DNA of 64,000 nucleotides from Ceratodon purpureus (taxonomy: Eukaryota > Streptophyta > Bryopsida > Pseudoditrichales > Ditrichaceae). The stretch spans positions 109,092,457 through 109,156,456 of the forward strand of contig CM026426.1 in the NCBI GenBank assembly GCA_014871385.1. Direction: 5' to 3'. The stretch's first letter is position 1; each line of letters opens with the position of its first letter. The notes beneath the pieces are model-generated. The model saw nothing but the letters and a program-made list of their open reading frames with translations. It was not told the DNA's origin and did not search any database. Both the position numbers and the translations under genes were made by a program. Positions 1 through 11,790 of this stretch are shown piece after piece.

Positions 1-627
1 CTTAGCCCTAAATACTTCCCATATTCTAAACCTACTTGAATTAATGAAAACTATAAATGAATTGCATTTTGAATTAAAGCTGATAAGATCAATCTATATT
101 TGAAGAGAATAAACCAAGCCCAAAAAATATTAAAAGATTTGAATTAAGCACAGGAATACTTGTATTAAATATGGATGCAAGTGACGGCTCACTCTAATCT
201 CACTCACAGTCTGTCTGTCCAGCAATCTATTATGAAAATTGAGGTACCCTTACACTGCATAAGATATAGAATTTGAATAAATCATATGCGTCCATTAGTC
301 CTATACATATATAACTAATGCATGAATATGATTAATTAAAATTCTATATATGTATTGTTTTAAATGCAGAAGGAAAAGACGGCTCTTTTTAATCCAATCA
401 CACCCCATAAAAAATAGAATCTGCTCCACGATTTAAACACTTAAAGCAATATTTTGAAAATCTAACCACATATTTATGGGCCTGCAAAAAGCACATTCCG
501 GACAGTTAGCGCCGTCTCTCTTTAATCATACATTCGTTACGTAGCAGAATGAATCATTACCTAGTCGTCCACATGGACATTCCAATTTGAATAAAATGAT
601 CAACAGCGATGCATCATTCCTCTCACT
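1..627. other. AT-rich intergenic DNA
   Basis: No gene is supported here. The stretch is AT-rich with many short A and T runs and stops in all frames. It precedes the Mutator-like gene and may hold that element's 5' terminal region, but I could not match it to a terminal inverted repeat downstream. Confidence 0.6.
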
Positions 628-3600
628 TTGCTCTCGCAATACAGCTTGGCTAGTACACTCACTCTTCTCCGTTCTTCCTCTAGTATCTCTGAGTTGCCGG
701 CGAATATGGGGATGGTCTGTCTGTACGCCCAAGGCATGGGCATCCCTCTTAGGTTTCGCGTAGATGACGATGGTCTAGCTACGGTGTCCTCTCTTCGCCT
801 CAGTCTCAGATTCCATTTTCGAGAGGATTCCATCAGTAAAGAGGAGGAGATGTTTGATGACGTTACTGCCGAGGTTACCCACACCCTCGGGCAGCCTTCA
901 GTGAGAGATGAGAACAACATGTTGCAGTGGAGACTCCTCCCTGGATCCTATAGAGTCTATGGTCTTACTGATTCTTTTATGGCTGCATCCACTGAGATCC
1001 TCACCCCCCGTCGCTCTTCTACTTGCACAATTCAGACTCCCTTACCTTGTGATGTCAAAGTCAAAGTCGAGCCTGGTACCGAGACTTCAGATGTAGAGAA
1101 ACCTCCTCCGACCGTCATATCTCTCTCTTCTGATGACGAAGTCAGTCCCGTGAAGTTGGTGCCTAAGGTCCACGCAGATGCTCCTCCTTCCAATGTGTCT
1201 CCTCCATTGTCCCAGGTCACAGTTAGCATTGTTCCGCTCCTTAAAGAGATTGCTAAGACGCGTGGGTCCAAAAACATTTTGAAGAAGATAGACTATTCGA
1301 CTATTAGACACGAGAGAGTAGAGTACTTGCCTGCGAAGTTTGATGGTCCGGTTCTTTTTGAGTTGCCCCCAGCTGCTGCAGGATCCTCTAAGCTCGCCGC
1401 CAAGTCAATGCAGGGAATGGACAAACGATACGACGGACACTTGTCGACCAAGACCATCACAACAAACATCAAAAACGACTTCGGACTCTCTTTTCGAAGT
1501 TCCACCTGCGTCGGATGGCTGCGCTGCAGCAACAAGGAGTGTGACTTCCTGAAGCGTGTTCCCAAGATCTTCGAGGTTAACGAGACTGAGTTCGAAGGCT
1601 GTACCCTGCAAGCTTTTGTCATGGACCAGCCTCCTCCATCTGACTCCACGCTAGTGTGCAAGGTATGTAAAGAACCTCCATCATGTGTATCTACATGCGA
1701 GGCTAAGATTTATTACGCTGTGGGCAAACCGAATCAGACTAGAGCGTGTATTCACATAGGAACACATGATCATCCAGTGAAAGTAGGAGACTACAGAGAC
1801 TCTAAAGCAGAGATTAGTAGCTTAATAGAAGAGCACGTAGAGATGAACAACAAAGCAACGAAGAGCGCCGTTGTCTTGGAGGCGAGCAAACTCCTCATCG
1901 GGAGCTACCTTCTACAGCCCGAGGATGCACCACCGAGGAAACTGACGATGGAGGAGCTGGTTCCTGTTCTGGATCGATGCAAAGACATGGCGTCGCCCAA
2001 CATCCGCAACAAAGTCGCCACCTTCAAAAAATTCGTAAGGTACGGAATCATGGACGGTATCACCAAGCTCCGTGGTAACAGTCTCTGGGCGTATGTTCAG
2101 GAGAATAGGTTTCCTGGTCAGGGATCGATGCGTGACAAAGTCTTTGTCTTCAAGATGTCGGAGGTCGGGCCGGGCAGTGGTGTCGACTTGGTCAGCCGTA
2201 TGCAAGCTGGTGGTGATTTAGAGAACGCATGGATTTTGTTCGACCATGTCAAACGCGTCAAAGATTGGTCGACGATGGCGTGCCATGTGTACGACGCCAC
2301 CTACTGCCGCGTGATGACAATCGCCACTTGCGACATGCAGTCCGAGGACACGGAGGCCCAGCTCGTCTTCTGGAAACACCTGAACCTGGTCATGGAGATC
2401 AATGGCGTTGCAGCGCCGAACTTCAAGGGGTTCATGGCGGATAACGCACAGGCGAATTGGAATGCAGTGGGAATCCTTTACGGCAATGGCAACAAAGAAG
2501 ACCCAATGGAGGACCGGGAGAGGTCGTGCTTGTTCCACTGGACTCAGAACATGGTGGCGTATACGCAGAAGCACTTCCCCGAAGAACTCTGGGAACAGCA
2601 CAAGAAGATGTGCACTCAGTACAAGAATGCGACCAGCATGGCAGAGGCGGAAACTCTGTACCACGCGTTGCGAGCATGGTGGGCATCTACCGGGGTCGTT
2701 GGCGAGAGCGGGCTCATCAAACTCGATCAGTGGCTGTCATTCTGGCACCACCGCTTCCGCCAGTGGGGGGGATTCATGACCGAGGTATTATCTCTGCACT
2801 CTGTTTTAATGTTTTTGATACTGGTTTCCTAGCCCTAACCTACAAAACTCTAATCCGTGAATCTAACGGCATGTATAGTCAAATCTGCAGAAATTCACGA
2901 AAGAAGAACTCAGAGAGATGCCCACGTGTAACCTCGCCGAAACAATTCACAACAAGTGGCTCCAAGCTTCAGGAAACAACGGGAATGACCTCTACGTTGC
3001 TACCGTGGACGATTTCGTTTGCGCATTTCTACAGGTTGTCAACTACTACCAGTTCCTCAAAGGTGACGTCGGCGGAACAGGACCATCCAAGAAGGAACTC
3101 AGGCTTCAGATGGCGGAACGCAACGCGAAGAAATGGGGAAATCCTACACTGCTCGACAAGCCCATGCTCGATATGCCAGGCGCGGATGAGTTCTGCACCC
3201 GTCAGCCTATCATGCCTGGAGCGGAAGTCTTCGGTTCACAGAAGCGAAAAGCCGACGTCCTTATCGGAGCTGACGAAGAGTCTCATCGCCCGGATAAGAC
3301 CAACTTCTCACGCCCAAGAGGCCCAAGACGTGCCGTCAGGGCTCGCCCTATGCAGATGCCCGTCATTGTGGAAGACGACTCCGAACACGACACCGAGGTA
3401 CAATGTACCCAACCTGCTGCCCAGGAAGTTGATTCCCCTTTACCTTCACCTGTGAACAAGGGCGGCATTCGCCATGTCAACGCGGTTGAAGAAACCAAGG
3501 TGGACGTGAAGGAGTGGCACATTTCTAGACTTCACAAACTTTCTGCGAAGTGCTGCTGGGCCCAAAGAGCTGAAACGAAGAAGAAGTGCACTGAGAGAAT

Positions 3601-4384
3601 CGTCAGGGGGCCCCATTGCACAGCTGCACCGACCTACACTGGGCTCTGGACTAACTATCGCAGGAACCTTGTGGAGAAGACTGAGTTCTTCTTCTGCTCC
3701 GACGATATTGAGCGTTGCGTGAAAGGCTCTAAGCGCAAGTGGGTAGCACACTACTCAAAGGACCAGGAATTCCCTTCCATTCCAGAGGTGTGGCCAGTGA
3801 AACTAGGTACTAACCTAAAACTTACTGAGATTCTTGCCCTCGAAGCAGCGGGCTTTCAACTTCCGCCGAAGAAACCGGTCTCCCCAAGATGCCTCTTCTC
3901 CACTGCCCCGCTTCCTGCAAATCTCAGCTCGGTGCCAGTCCCTGCAGACGCTGACCGCTACCCAGGCAAGAGAGACGGCAAGATGGTGAAGCGCACTGAC
4001 ACTCGTCCCAATCAAGCGCAGCGACTCTCCATGGGCTCCTCCGAGTCTCTTAAAGCGCGCCTCCGTTCCGTCACCATGATACCTGAGCCGGGCCACGGTT
4101 GCATCATTGGGCTGGATTCGGGCGTCGCTCCACACATCACACGGTACCAGATTACCATCAGTTCTTACCCTGGTTGCACTAGTCTTGCATTCAAGAAGAC
4201 GATGACTACGTTCCGTGGGAAGACTCAGTTCACGTATTGTAAGCACCTATACTACATATTCTTGAAGGTCTGCAACCGTGATCCCGAAGCGGAGCTTTTC
4301 ATCCATGCGCCTACCTTCAGCTTCAACGAGGTCAAGGTACTCTTAGAGAGTGGAATCTTGCGTCACCCCTTGGCGAAGAAGTAG
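628..4384 (+). CDS. Mutator-like (MULE) DDE transposase, two exons
   Basis: This is probably a Mutator-family transposase that would cut and reinsert its own element. Exon 1 is 628-2784. The intron begins at GT 2785 and ends at AG 2878 or AG 2890, both of which keep the frame. Exon 2 runs to the stop at 4384. The N-terminal third is acidic and Ser/Thr rich. A Cys/His segment (about 1520-1790, with GWLRC, CKVCK and GTHDHPV) resembles the FLYWCH/WRKY-GCM1 fingers of MULE proteins. The catalytic region carries YDATYCRV (first Asp), FMADNAQANW (second Asp) and CLFHW, in the order usual for MULEs. Exon 2 adds a positively charged region and a Cys-rich tail that I do not recognise. The frame has no internal stop, unlike most other element genes here, so this copy may be young. 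The start is uncertain: 628 is the upstream limit, and a Met at about 706 is an alternative. Confidence 0.75.
2785..2890 (+). other. Intron of the MULE transposase
   Basis: The donor follows the codons for GGFMTE at 2784. In-frame acceptors end at 2878 (TATAG) and 2890 (CTGCAG). Without removal, the frame hits a stop at 2830-2832. With either acceptor it continues as KFTKEELREM into the long second exon. Confidence 0.75.
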
Positions 4385-4638
4385 GTAGCCCTCCTACTTT
4401 AGAACTTCCATTTCCACAATGGCCATTTGTCACGTAGTGAATGATTTTAGTAATATACCATATACTAAGTCAGCTATTGAGAAGCTTTATTGACTTTTTC
4501 ATTATATTAAAGGCTTTGGCATTCACATTGATTGCATTCTATTTCAATACATTGTATCTTGAAGAAGTGCACTATATACCTCGTATCCCCTGACATGTAC
4601 CCTTTATTAAGGCAAACATATACTTGTTATTAGATGTC

Positions 4639-5154
4639 CTAATCTTCGAACCTAACACGTTTAGGGTTGCCCACTACACTATCAGCAGGACTGCCAGCCG
4701 CTGACTGTTCTACAGGAGAAACTACATTCGCATTCACTTTCGTTCCCACACTTGGCAAATGTCCTTCGTATGATCGTTTCAGCAATGGCCCACCTCCCCG
4801 CCTCCGATTAACTGATTCCCTGGAATAGGTTCCCCTTGGGATCTTTCCAACCTTCGAGTATGCATGTGGTTGCAAAGGCACATCTGCGTCCTTCTCTAGC
4901 ACTCTGATATCATCCGAATTTTCTGAACGTGGAGGGTCAGCTCTTACATCCGGTTGTACCGCAACATCCGTTGTCGACGGACGCCCTTGGCTGTTGGCTA
5001 TCACCTCTTCTTCGTCCTCCACCTCAACATATGGTTGAAATGGACAAACATCGTCAGCGAGTGAAACAACATATCTCTGACGTCTTCCATAGCTGCTGTC
5101 CCGTACTACGGAAAAAAGCTTCACATAACACCAATACAAAAGAGGAAGAGACAT
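4639..5154 (-). CDS. Hypothetical basic/acidic protein convergent with the MULE transposase
   Basis: This is an ORF of 171 codons ending in NPKRVRFED, a possible nuclear localisation signal. An acidic run (VEVEDEEEV) lies in the middle, and basic runs (VNRRRGGG, LLKRSYEG) follow. No known domain is visible. It lies 254 bp downstream of the transposase and is transcribed towards it. That recalls the convergent second gene (mudrB) of maize MuDR, but no sequence similarity is claimed. The 5' end is uncertain because the upstream sequence turns AT-rich; it could be the last exon of a longer gene. Confidence 0.4.
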   Translation of the reverse strand: MSLPLLYWCYVKLFSVVRDSSYGRRQRYVVSLADDVCPFQPYVEVEDEEEVIANSQGRPSTTDVAVQPDVRADPPRSENSDDIRVLEKDADVPLQPHAYSKVGKIPRGTYSRESVNRRRGGGPLLKRSYEGHLPSVGTKVNANVVSPVEQSAAGSPADSVVGNPKRVRFED

Positions 5155-5318
5155 TCCCTACTCTTATCTTAAATATCCCTGAAGAAGATGCTTGGCGCCC
5201 TTGAAAATCGGCTATTCATTCATTTAAAAGTTGTCATCCTCCTAAACCGAATGGAAAAAGATGAAGGTTTAGCAGAGGTCATTTAGCATTTAAATTTTTC
5301 TTTAAAAATTAAAGAATG

Positions 5319-5350
<32 letters not shown>

Positions 5351-6025
5351 ATTTATATAAATCGAAATTAAAAAGATTAAAGAAAAGAATAGCAATATTT
5401 AAAATGAAGGTTGAAAATAATATGAAGGAGATCAACAAATTGAATGTGAAAATAAAATGATTGTGAAAATAAAATGAAGGAGAGAATCAAATGCAAGGAC
5501 GCTTTTGACCCCTCTAACAAGATAGATAGAATAAAGAAAATTTTATAAAAAATACAAAACAAATTTCAAAAAAATTTAAAAAAAAAAAAAAAAAAAGGAG
5601 AAAGGCATGTAGACTATAGTGGATGAATTCTAGCAATGTTAAGAAAATGTTATGAAATTAAATGTTACTTGATTCCTGTTCACAGGTTCAATACCAAAAC
5701 ATTTTAAGTAGTAATTTGCATATAAATTTAAGGAGATAAGGGGAATTACTGTATGCCTGAACTAGTTAGAAGGAGCTGGAGCATAGTAATTGGTGCACGT
5801 TAAAAAATTAATCACCAAGAAAAGAGAATATGAACTACAAATTCAATGAAAATACTGTAATTAGTCCACGGTTATAGGGTCAATTAAATTACTAAAATTA
5901 GTAACTTCCCAAAAATATACTAAGAATATTCGGATCTTCTAATTTTATAATTTATTTTTAGTAAAAAAAGTGCTATTTTAAGGTTCTCTCTCCCATTCTG
6001 TGCTCTCCGCTCTCCAAATCTGCGC
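5155..6025. other. A-rich spacer with two poly(A) tracts
   Basis: No gene is seen. The stretch contains a run of about 31 A at 5319-5349 and a run of about 20 A at 5578-5597, separated by AT-rich sequence. Such tracts could be tails of short retroposed sequences, but no target-site duplication was recognised. Confidence 0.5.
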
Positions 6026-7225
6026 TCACCGCTCTCCGCTCTGCGCTCTCCGCTCACGTACAAGCTTCCCTCCCGAACTTCCTACCAACGTCCAAAGCTC
6101 CTCCAAGGTCTCCTCCTGCTCGGCATGGAACTTCCGGATCTCCTCGCTCTTCGCCGCCAGTTCCTTCGTAAGCTCCTGCAACTGAAGCTCCAGCTGCTTC
6201 TTCTCACTCCGAAGTTTCGGGGTGTCCTTCAACAATTCCACCTCTCAGATCAACTCCTCCGGTAAGCAACCTCCCAAAGATGTGCAGACTCTCCGGAACA
6301 GTGTCTCGATCCGATCGTAAGAAGCTTGCGCCCGGTGAGTCTCCTCCCGAATCCCTCGGAATAGCTCAACCGGAAACCCCCGCTCGGAACTGACCTCCCT
6401 CCGTTCCGTATCTCCGCGGACCGTAGAAGGCTCCGTGTGCTGCGACGCAGCGCGCTCCGATCGTGACCTGGACTAAGCCCTAGTAGTGCCAGGGTTCGGA
6501 ACCTCCTTCGTATCGTCGTCCTGTTCCGTGGATGCTGTATCCGAGGTTTCGCCCCTAGGATCGGCTTCCATTCCGGGCGGAATCTCCGAAAAGTTGAGGA
6601 AGTTCTTCGCCATCGTATAAGTCTCTTCCTCCTTATCGCTCAGCAACTCATACGCCTTGTAAAGGTGGAAGAGGAATGGGGAGACCGGGGTCGGCTTCTT
6701 TCCGATCTGTGGCACCATCTTCTGCACAACTTCCGCCATGAGTGCGGCCCAATTCACTGGACGTTCTCCTGAGTACGCTCCGAGGATGGTGTTCCTGACC
6801 GTAATGGTGACCTGTTCCGGTTTCAGCGGATACACAATCAGAACGAGGAAGGCTAAGACCTGCCTCTGCCTCCTATCCTTGCAGGCGTCTATCTCGTATG
6901 CATTATTCCTATGGATCTTCCCGTGAAACTTATCCTGCACGTATCTATCCGTCCGGGTCGCCCAAAGGAGCCCGGTCTGCTCGAAATCGTAAGCTGCCGC
7001 CCACTGTTCCGCATTCCACAGCGTGGGCTTGCCTCGGATCGTATTATCCCACCTATTGTCCGGTCCTTCCAGGACCTCCCTCACCATCACCTCACTCTTC
7101 AGCAACCACAGCCGTGACAACAACCCCTCGCACCTCATCCGGGTGAGGTCGACGATCAGCTTTTCCATCTCCGATTCCCTCACCGGAGTACCGGGACTAA
7201 GGACTCTACACTGCACGTGCGCCAT
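6026..7225 (-). pseudogene. Gag-like transposon protein with two in-frame stops
   Basis: One reading frame runs from the Met at 7225 to about 6026, interrupted only by TAG at 6473-6475 and TGA at 6245-6247. The N-terminal 170 residues include LWNAEQWAAAYDF, RTDRYVQDKFHG, DRRQRQVLAFLVLIVYP and VNWAALMAEVVQKMVP. I associate this arrangement with gag-like or accessory proteins of repeat elements in mosses, lycophytes and ferns. It is followed by an acidic linker, a segment rich in Arg and Ser after the first stop, and a coiled coil after the second (about 6241-6080, heptads in KKQLELQLQELTKEL). The frame stays open across both stops, so each is probably a point mutation (CAG to TAG, CGA to TGA). 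The function is unknown; a structural role in an element is inferred. Confidence 0.5.
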
Positions 7226-7376
7226 TTCTACGCCTTACTTCTCTCCCTCTACGATCCGACAGCAAGAAACCCGACAATCCAACTGCCGGTGAATCGGAAA
7301 AGACAAAAACCCCTCACCGCTCTTTCACTCTCTACTCCCAGTTTGCAAAAAGGAACTCCAAACCCTAACACCCTCG

Positions 7377-7384
7377 CTTATATA
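7377..7384 (-). promoter_or_regulatory. Candidate TATA box
   Basis: The minus strand reads TATATAAG about 150 bp upstream of the Met at 7225 of the gag-like gene. The sequence between is pyrimidine and purine mixed with no ATG in frame. Spacing suits a TATA box with a leader of about 120 bases. This rests on motif and position only. Confidence 0.35.
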
Positions 7385-9146
7385 CCCCAGGCATCATAAA
7401 CGCTGTGGCGGCCCGTAATTGCAGCCGCCACCGTACCGGGCTAGACGCCTATCCGGGTCATGATGACTTCCGCGTCGTTTCGGATCCTTGACGCGGTTAC
7501 AGTAACGGTCAGTACTCGGATCGTCCACCCGTTCCATGTTTTCTCTTCCGAGTTTCGGAATCCAGGTTCCGAGAATACTTCCTGCGTTAACTGTTTTAAG
7601 GTTTCTGGAGTATCCGGTTTGTGTTAACTCCTAATACAGCTATTATCTAGCTATTTTTTAGCTAATTAACCGAAAAAAAATTAAAAATTATTGGAATACT
7701 AACTCCGGATGAGGCTTTTCCGGTTTATTCTGAGTTTCTCGGATCCACAAATCTTGCACGAACCTTTGCTAGACATGTTGTTACTATCGGTTTATGTCCC
7801 ATTTTACTATGTATAGAACAGTGCTCTGGCAACGTCCAATAAAGTCCCAATTTTGTTAGATTCTCGTCCAATGCAGTTGACGGCGTGCATTAAATCCTGG
7901 ATCATTCATTGTCGTGATATGGACTCCGCGTTGCGTTATGGAATTCTGGCTCTGACGGCTGTAATGTGCCTCCCTTACCCCTTATTAATTTTTGCGTATG
8001 TTGTGTATCCTCTCCATATACGATACTGGTGTTCTAACCAGGGCAATGCGTAAAAGACTCTTGCATGCGGGCTTGTAATCTGTCTTTTGCAATGGAATTT
8101 CTTTGCATCAAAAAAGAAAAAAAACTCTTGCATGCAACCTCCATCTGTATGGTTCCTTCCTTTTTTTCTCGAACACGATTCTGAATGTGCAACTGTCCAG
8201 TAAGAACTCACTGTAGAGCTGATCATCACAGAGTACTTGTATAACAATTAATCCAACACCCGGTCGGACACATCCTTGCAATTCGAACTCATCCTCATCG
8301 TGATCCGGAACTCTAAACTTAAGGAATACCTCCGAACTGGTGATAGTTTTGTACATGTACAATGCTCCTGTATCCTATCTTCTATGTGAAAAGTCGTTCG
8401 ACGAGGACCTCAATTGGGTCTTTGAGATGAAGTTTGCTCTTCGGCGCAAAAAACAGCCAAGAAAAATAATGAAAAAATAATAAGGAAAACTTTAATCGAT
8501 AAAAAAACAAGCCGGACCGACGAAACCGAACCATGTCACGGATGGCGTGATAATTGGGGAGGAGCAAAGCTTGAAAGGACGATACGACGGACGAGGTCGG
8601 ATGAGGTCGCTAGTCACGGCTTCACTCTGGAACGTTCGCGCGTGTCCGCGATGCAGCGGACTACAATCCGGATTGTAGCGCGGACTGCGGACTGCAAGCC
8701 GGACCGACAATTCCTAATCAGAATGCGGATCAGTAGTCGGACTGGACGACAGATTCCTGGTCCGAACCGCCCTCGAACGGAAAGGGAACGTTGTGCACTT
8801 GACAGGGAGCGCGAGATGTGGAAGGGAGCGAGTAATGCGAAGGGGCAAGAGCAGGATGGGCAGTGGGTCGGGCGGGTGCGGGACGGAGAGGGGGACTCGT
8901 AGAAAAGGCAAGTTTGGACGCACATTCGTTCTCCACACTTCTCAACATTTGCGCCCAGACCGCTTGCCTCTCTCTGAGTGTGCGGGCGCGCGGGGTGCGG
9001 GGTGAGCGTGGGGTCCTTGTACAACCTTAATATTCTGTAAGTACTTAATTGACCCTATTCGTGTGCTTTGTCACATTATATACTTAATGTTAATTTTTTC
9101 CCCGGAACCCAGCATATGCGAAGTGTCCGTTTAGGGTTTAAGAGTA
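7385..9146. other. Spacer with GGAC/GTCC-rich part
   Basis: No gene is supported. The first part (to about 8570) is mixed composition without a convincing frame. From about 8575 to 9000 the sequence becomes rich in CGGAC and GTCCG words, as do the blocks at 10930-11190 and 13790-14100. The open frames in this part overlap on both strands and look like composition effects. Confidence 0.5.
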
Positions 9147-10798
9147 ATGGTATCAGGAGCTAACCAAGATATTGCGAGCAGGTCCGAAGTTCGCAGCACG
9201 AGAATGTCCACCGGCGGATCGGGCACTCCCTCTAGAAGGAGGTCGAGCAGACCGGACGGAGATGAGTCCGCCAGCGGATTGCAGTCCGCCACTGGTTCCG
9301 GGAAGAGAGCCCGCAAAGAACTGGATTTGCAGCTGGACGTTTTCCACAATCGAGCTCTACTGGCTGGTGATGGCTGGAAGAAAGTGCCAGAGCCTTGGGA
9401 CGCTGCGACGGCTATGCATTTTGTCAACTTTCCTCATTTCGATCGGCTTTGGCCAGATAGTTCGCGCGCACAACACTCTAAGTCGAAGAACGCGAAATAC
9501 GCATCCTTGACAGACTTGGACGTGAAGTGGGGATTCTTCTGCATTCTTCGGGCAATCTCCAATGAATTGAAGTGGCCCAAGAACTGGATCCCGAAGGCTA
9601 TTCTTTCCCTGATGTATGCCGAGCATGTGTTGAAGAAGAAGGTCGGCTGGTCTACCTTAAAGACTCCAGGCTCCTCTTTCGGAGGTCTAGGAGAGAAATT
9701 GACAGCGAAGAAGCCGGTGCACATACCTTATATAGATGTGCCCGAATGGTTCAAGCGTAATCCTTCCCTCGTTGAAGATCCACGGGGTCCAATATCCACA
9801 GACAGGGAATCGTCGAGGGCCGGGAGACCACGGCAACGCACTATACAGAATGCGACGTACGAGGATCAGATGGCTGGCATGCTCGGATCCGGTTGGCAGG
9901 GAAGTGGGTCGGACCCCATCATTGGCGGGAGTGCGGGAGAAGGGTCGGGCGCGGCGACTGCATCCCATGCGAGGGACGGGGGGAACGATTGGACGGGATC
10001 GGCATGGGGGCCATCCGAGGCAGGTGAGGAGAGTTCCGGGCCAGATGTGGCTATGGTCGGATTGGAAGAAGTCGTCAACGCGACAGTAGCCTCCTTTTCT
10101 GGAGCTGACATAGACCTTGACATGGCGCACGGTGGGATCGAGAACGCGAATCCGGGTTTAGGTAGGTCGGACGAGGGTCTGGGTGCGTCGGACGAGGGTT
10201 TAGGTGGGTGGACCACAGATTCGATGGGAGAATCGCTCCGACGACCTCACGGGATTGGCGGATGCCCGGCTCGGAACACGGGTTATTCGGACAAGGTGCG
10301 ACAACTAGCACTGCCCATCACGATCCTCCTTAGCCGAGAGGTGCAGCAAACGTTGTATTGGGAGCAGACCCGGTAATGCGGCGTCTGCTAGAGGAAGTTT
10401 TTGCCAAACATGACGCGGACGTTCGGGAATTAAAAGCAACAATAGGTGGTTTGGAACTGAAGATAGAGGCTCTTCGCGTGTCCGACAGCGGGGACCAGAT
10501 GGCAGGAACATCGGTCACAGAGTTGATGCGAGAAAGGGACGAGGCGTTGAGATCCGCTGAGAGAGCAGAGGCACGGGCTAATGCATGGGAAAAGGATATG
10601 AAAGCCTCTATGTACGCAGCGAAATCGGCCGAGGACCTGACCACGCAGTTAAATGGCCAACTCAGGGACGCTGAAGAATGCATTTTGGCGTTGGAAACGG
10701 ATTCGAGGGAGATAAGCGTCCGACTTGAAGATGCGGAAAAGCGAGCAACTGCGGCGCATAGGAGGTCATGTACCGACTCTAAACCGATCAGTTTGTAA
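9147..10798 (+). pseudogene. Coiled-coil gene of the finger family, lacking the finger
   Basis: The first frame (9147-10376) has a Ser/Arg-rich start, then a globular segment with DVFHNRALLAG, HFDRLWPDSS, DLDVKWGFF and LKWPKNWIPKA. The layout parallels the N-terminal half of the minus-strand gene at 31425-33365 (DFFHRTLQF, DRWPGRSF, YLEMFWW, DPDNWAF), so I infer homology. An acidic, Gly-rich linker follows. At about 10350-10376 the frame shifts by one, and a coiled coil of about 130 residues follows (10358-10798; RERDEALRSAERAEARAN). The zinc finger expected next is absent before the stop at 10798. It could instead be a separate two-ORF gene. The function is unknown. Confidence 0.45.
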
Positions 10799-11790
10799 AT
10801 AGAGTTTGTTTATCACATTCCTGACACCGAAGCCATGATAGAGTGATTGTAATTCCACAATATTGGGACCAGAACCCTAAACACCCAACGTTTATTCCAC
10901 GCCGGACCCTCTCAAAATGGTCCGGCGACGCGGACCACCCCCTTGCCCACTGTATCAGCGGATGGTGCCCGTTCACATTGAATCCGTGCGATCCGACACC
11001 CTCCCGCAGTTACTAGTGTCCGACATCTAGTCCGCCCACTCCGCGTACTCATTGTGCTCGCTTTCCATTCTGTCTTACTCGCGTCCGAATCATGCCCGCT
11101 TACCAGTCCGCCTTAGTCGCGTCCGCATATTCCCCGCCATCCGACCCTAAACCCCGATCCGCATCCGCCGGTCCGGCCTCAATCGTTCGCTACATTAAAC
11201 CACATCCATCTTCAATCCTGGCGACGAGGAATGTCGGAAAGACCGAACGACTGGCCGACAAATACAGCTAGTGTCCCGTGCTTAGGCCGAGGCAATGTCA
11301 CAAATCCTCTTCAACAACGTGAAATTCAAACTGTGACCAACTCATGAACGAAAATCCCCAATAGAACTCACGAACACGAGAGTTGATCGGTGTGCACTTC
11401 AGTAGAATTTCAAAGTGCATAGATTTTTTTGAATGCAATGAATTTCGTGTTGATCCATCTATTGAACCATCTATTACCACACAGCCTACAGGACATTTGA
11501 AACACCATATTCATGTTGCAATGATGGAGCCTACTTTGATACACTGAGTGTAGAAGGAGGAGTACGAAGATATGAAGCCCTGAAGTGTATGTTGTCAAGT
11601 CACACTTGCCAATCCGAAATCAACCCCTCAAATCACCATAATGAGATGACCACCTTGGCGTTAAATATGGCGGCTGCCTGTAGGGGTAGCCATGGCCAGG
11701 GCAATTCCAGTCAATCCACGCCATCGCTGAGAGTTTTGATTGGAGTCGCCATTGCATTCTGGTTCCAATTTGTAGTTTGCTGGTCTGAGG
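10799..11790. other. Intergenic, GTCCGC-rich block
   Basis: No gene is seen. The block at 10930-11190 is dense in TCCGC/GTCCG words and begins with CGCGGACCACCC. A diverged sequence of the same style, also beginning CGCGGACCACCC, lies at 13795-14100. The two flank the finger gene at 11791-13270. Confidence 0.45.
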
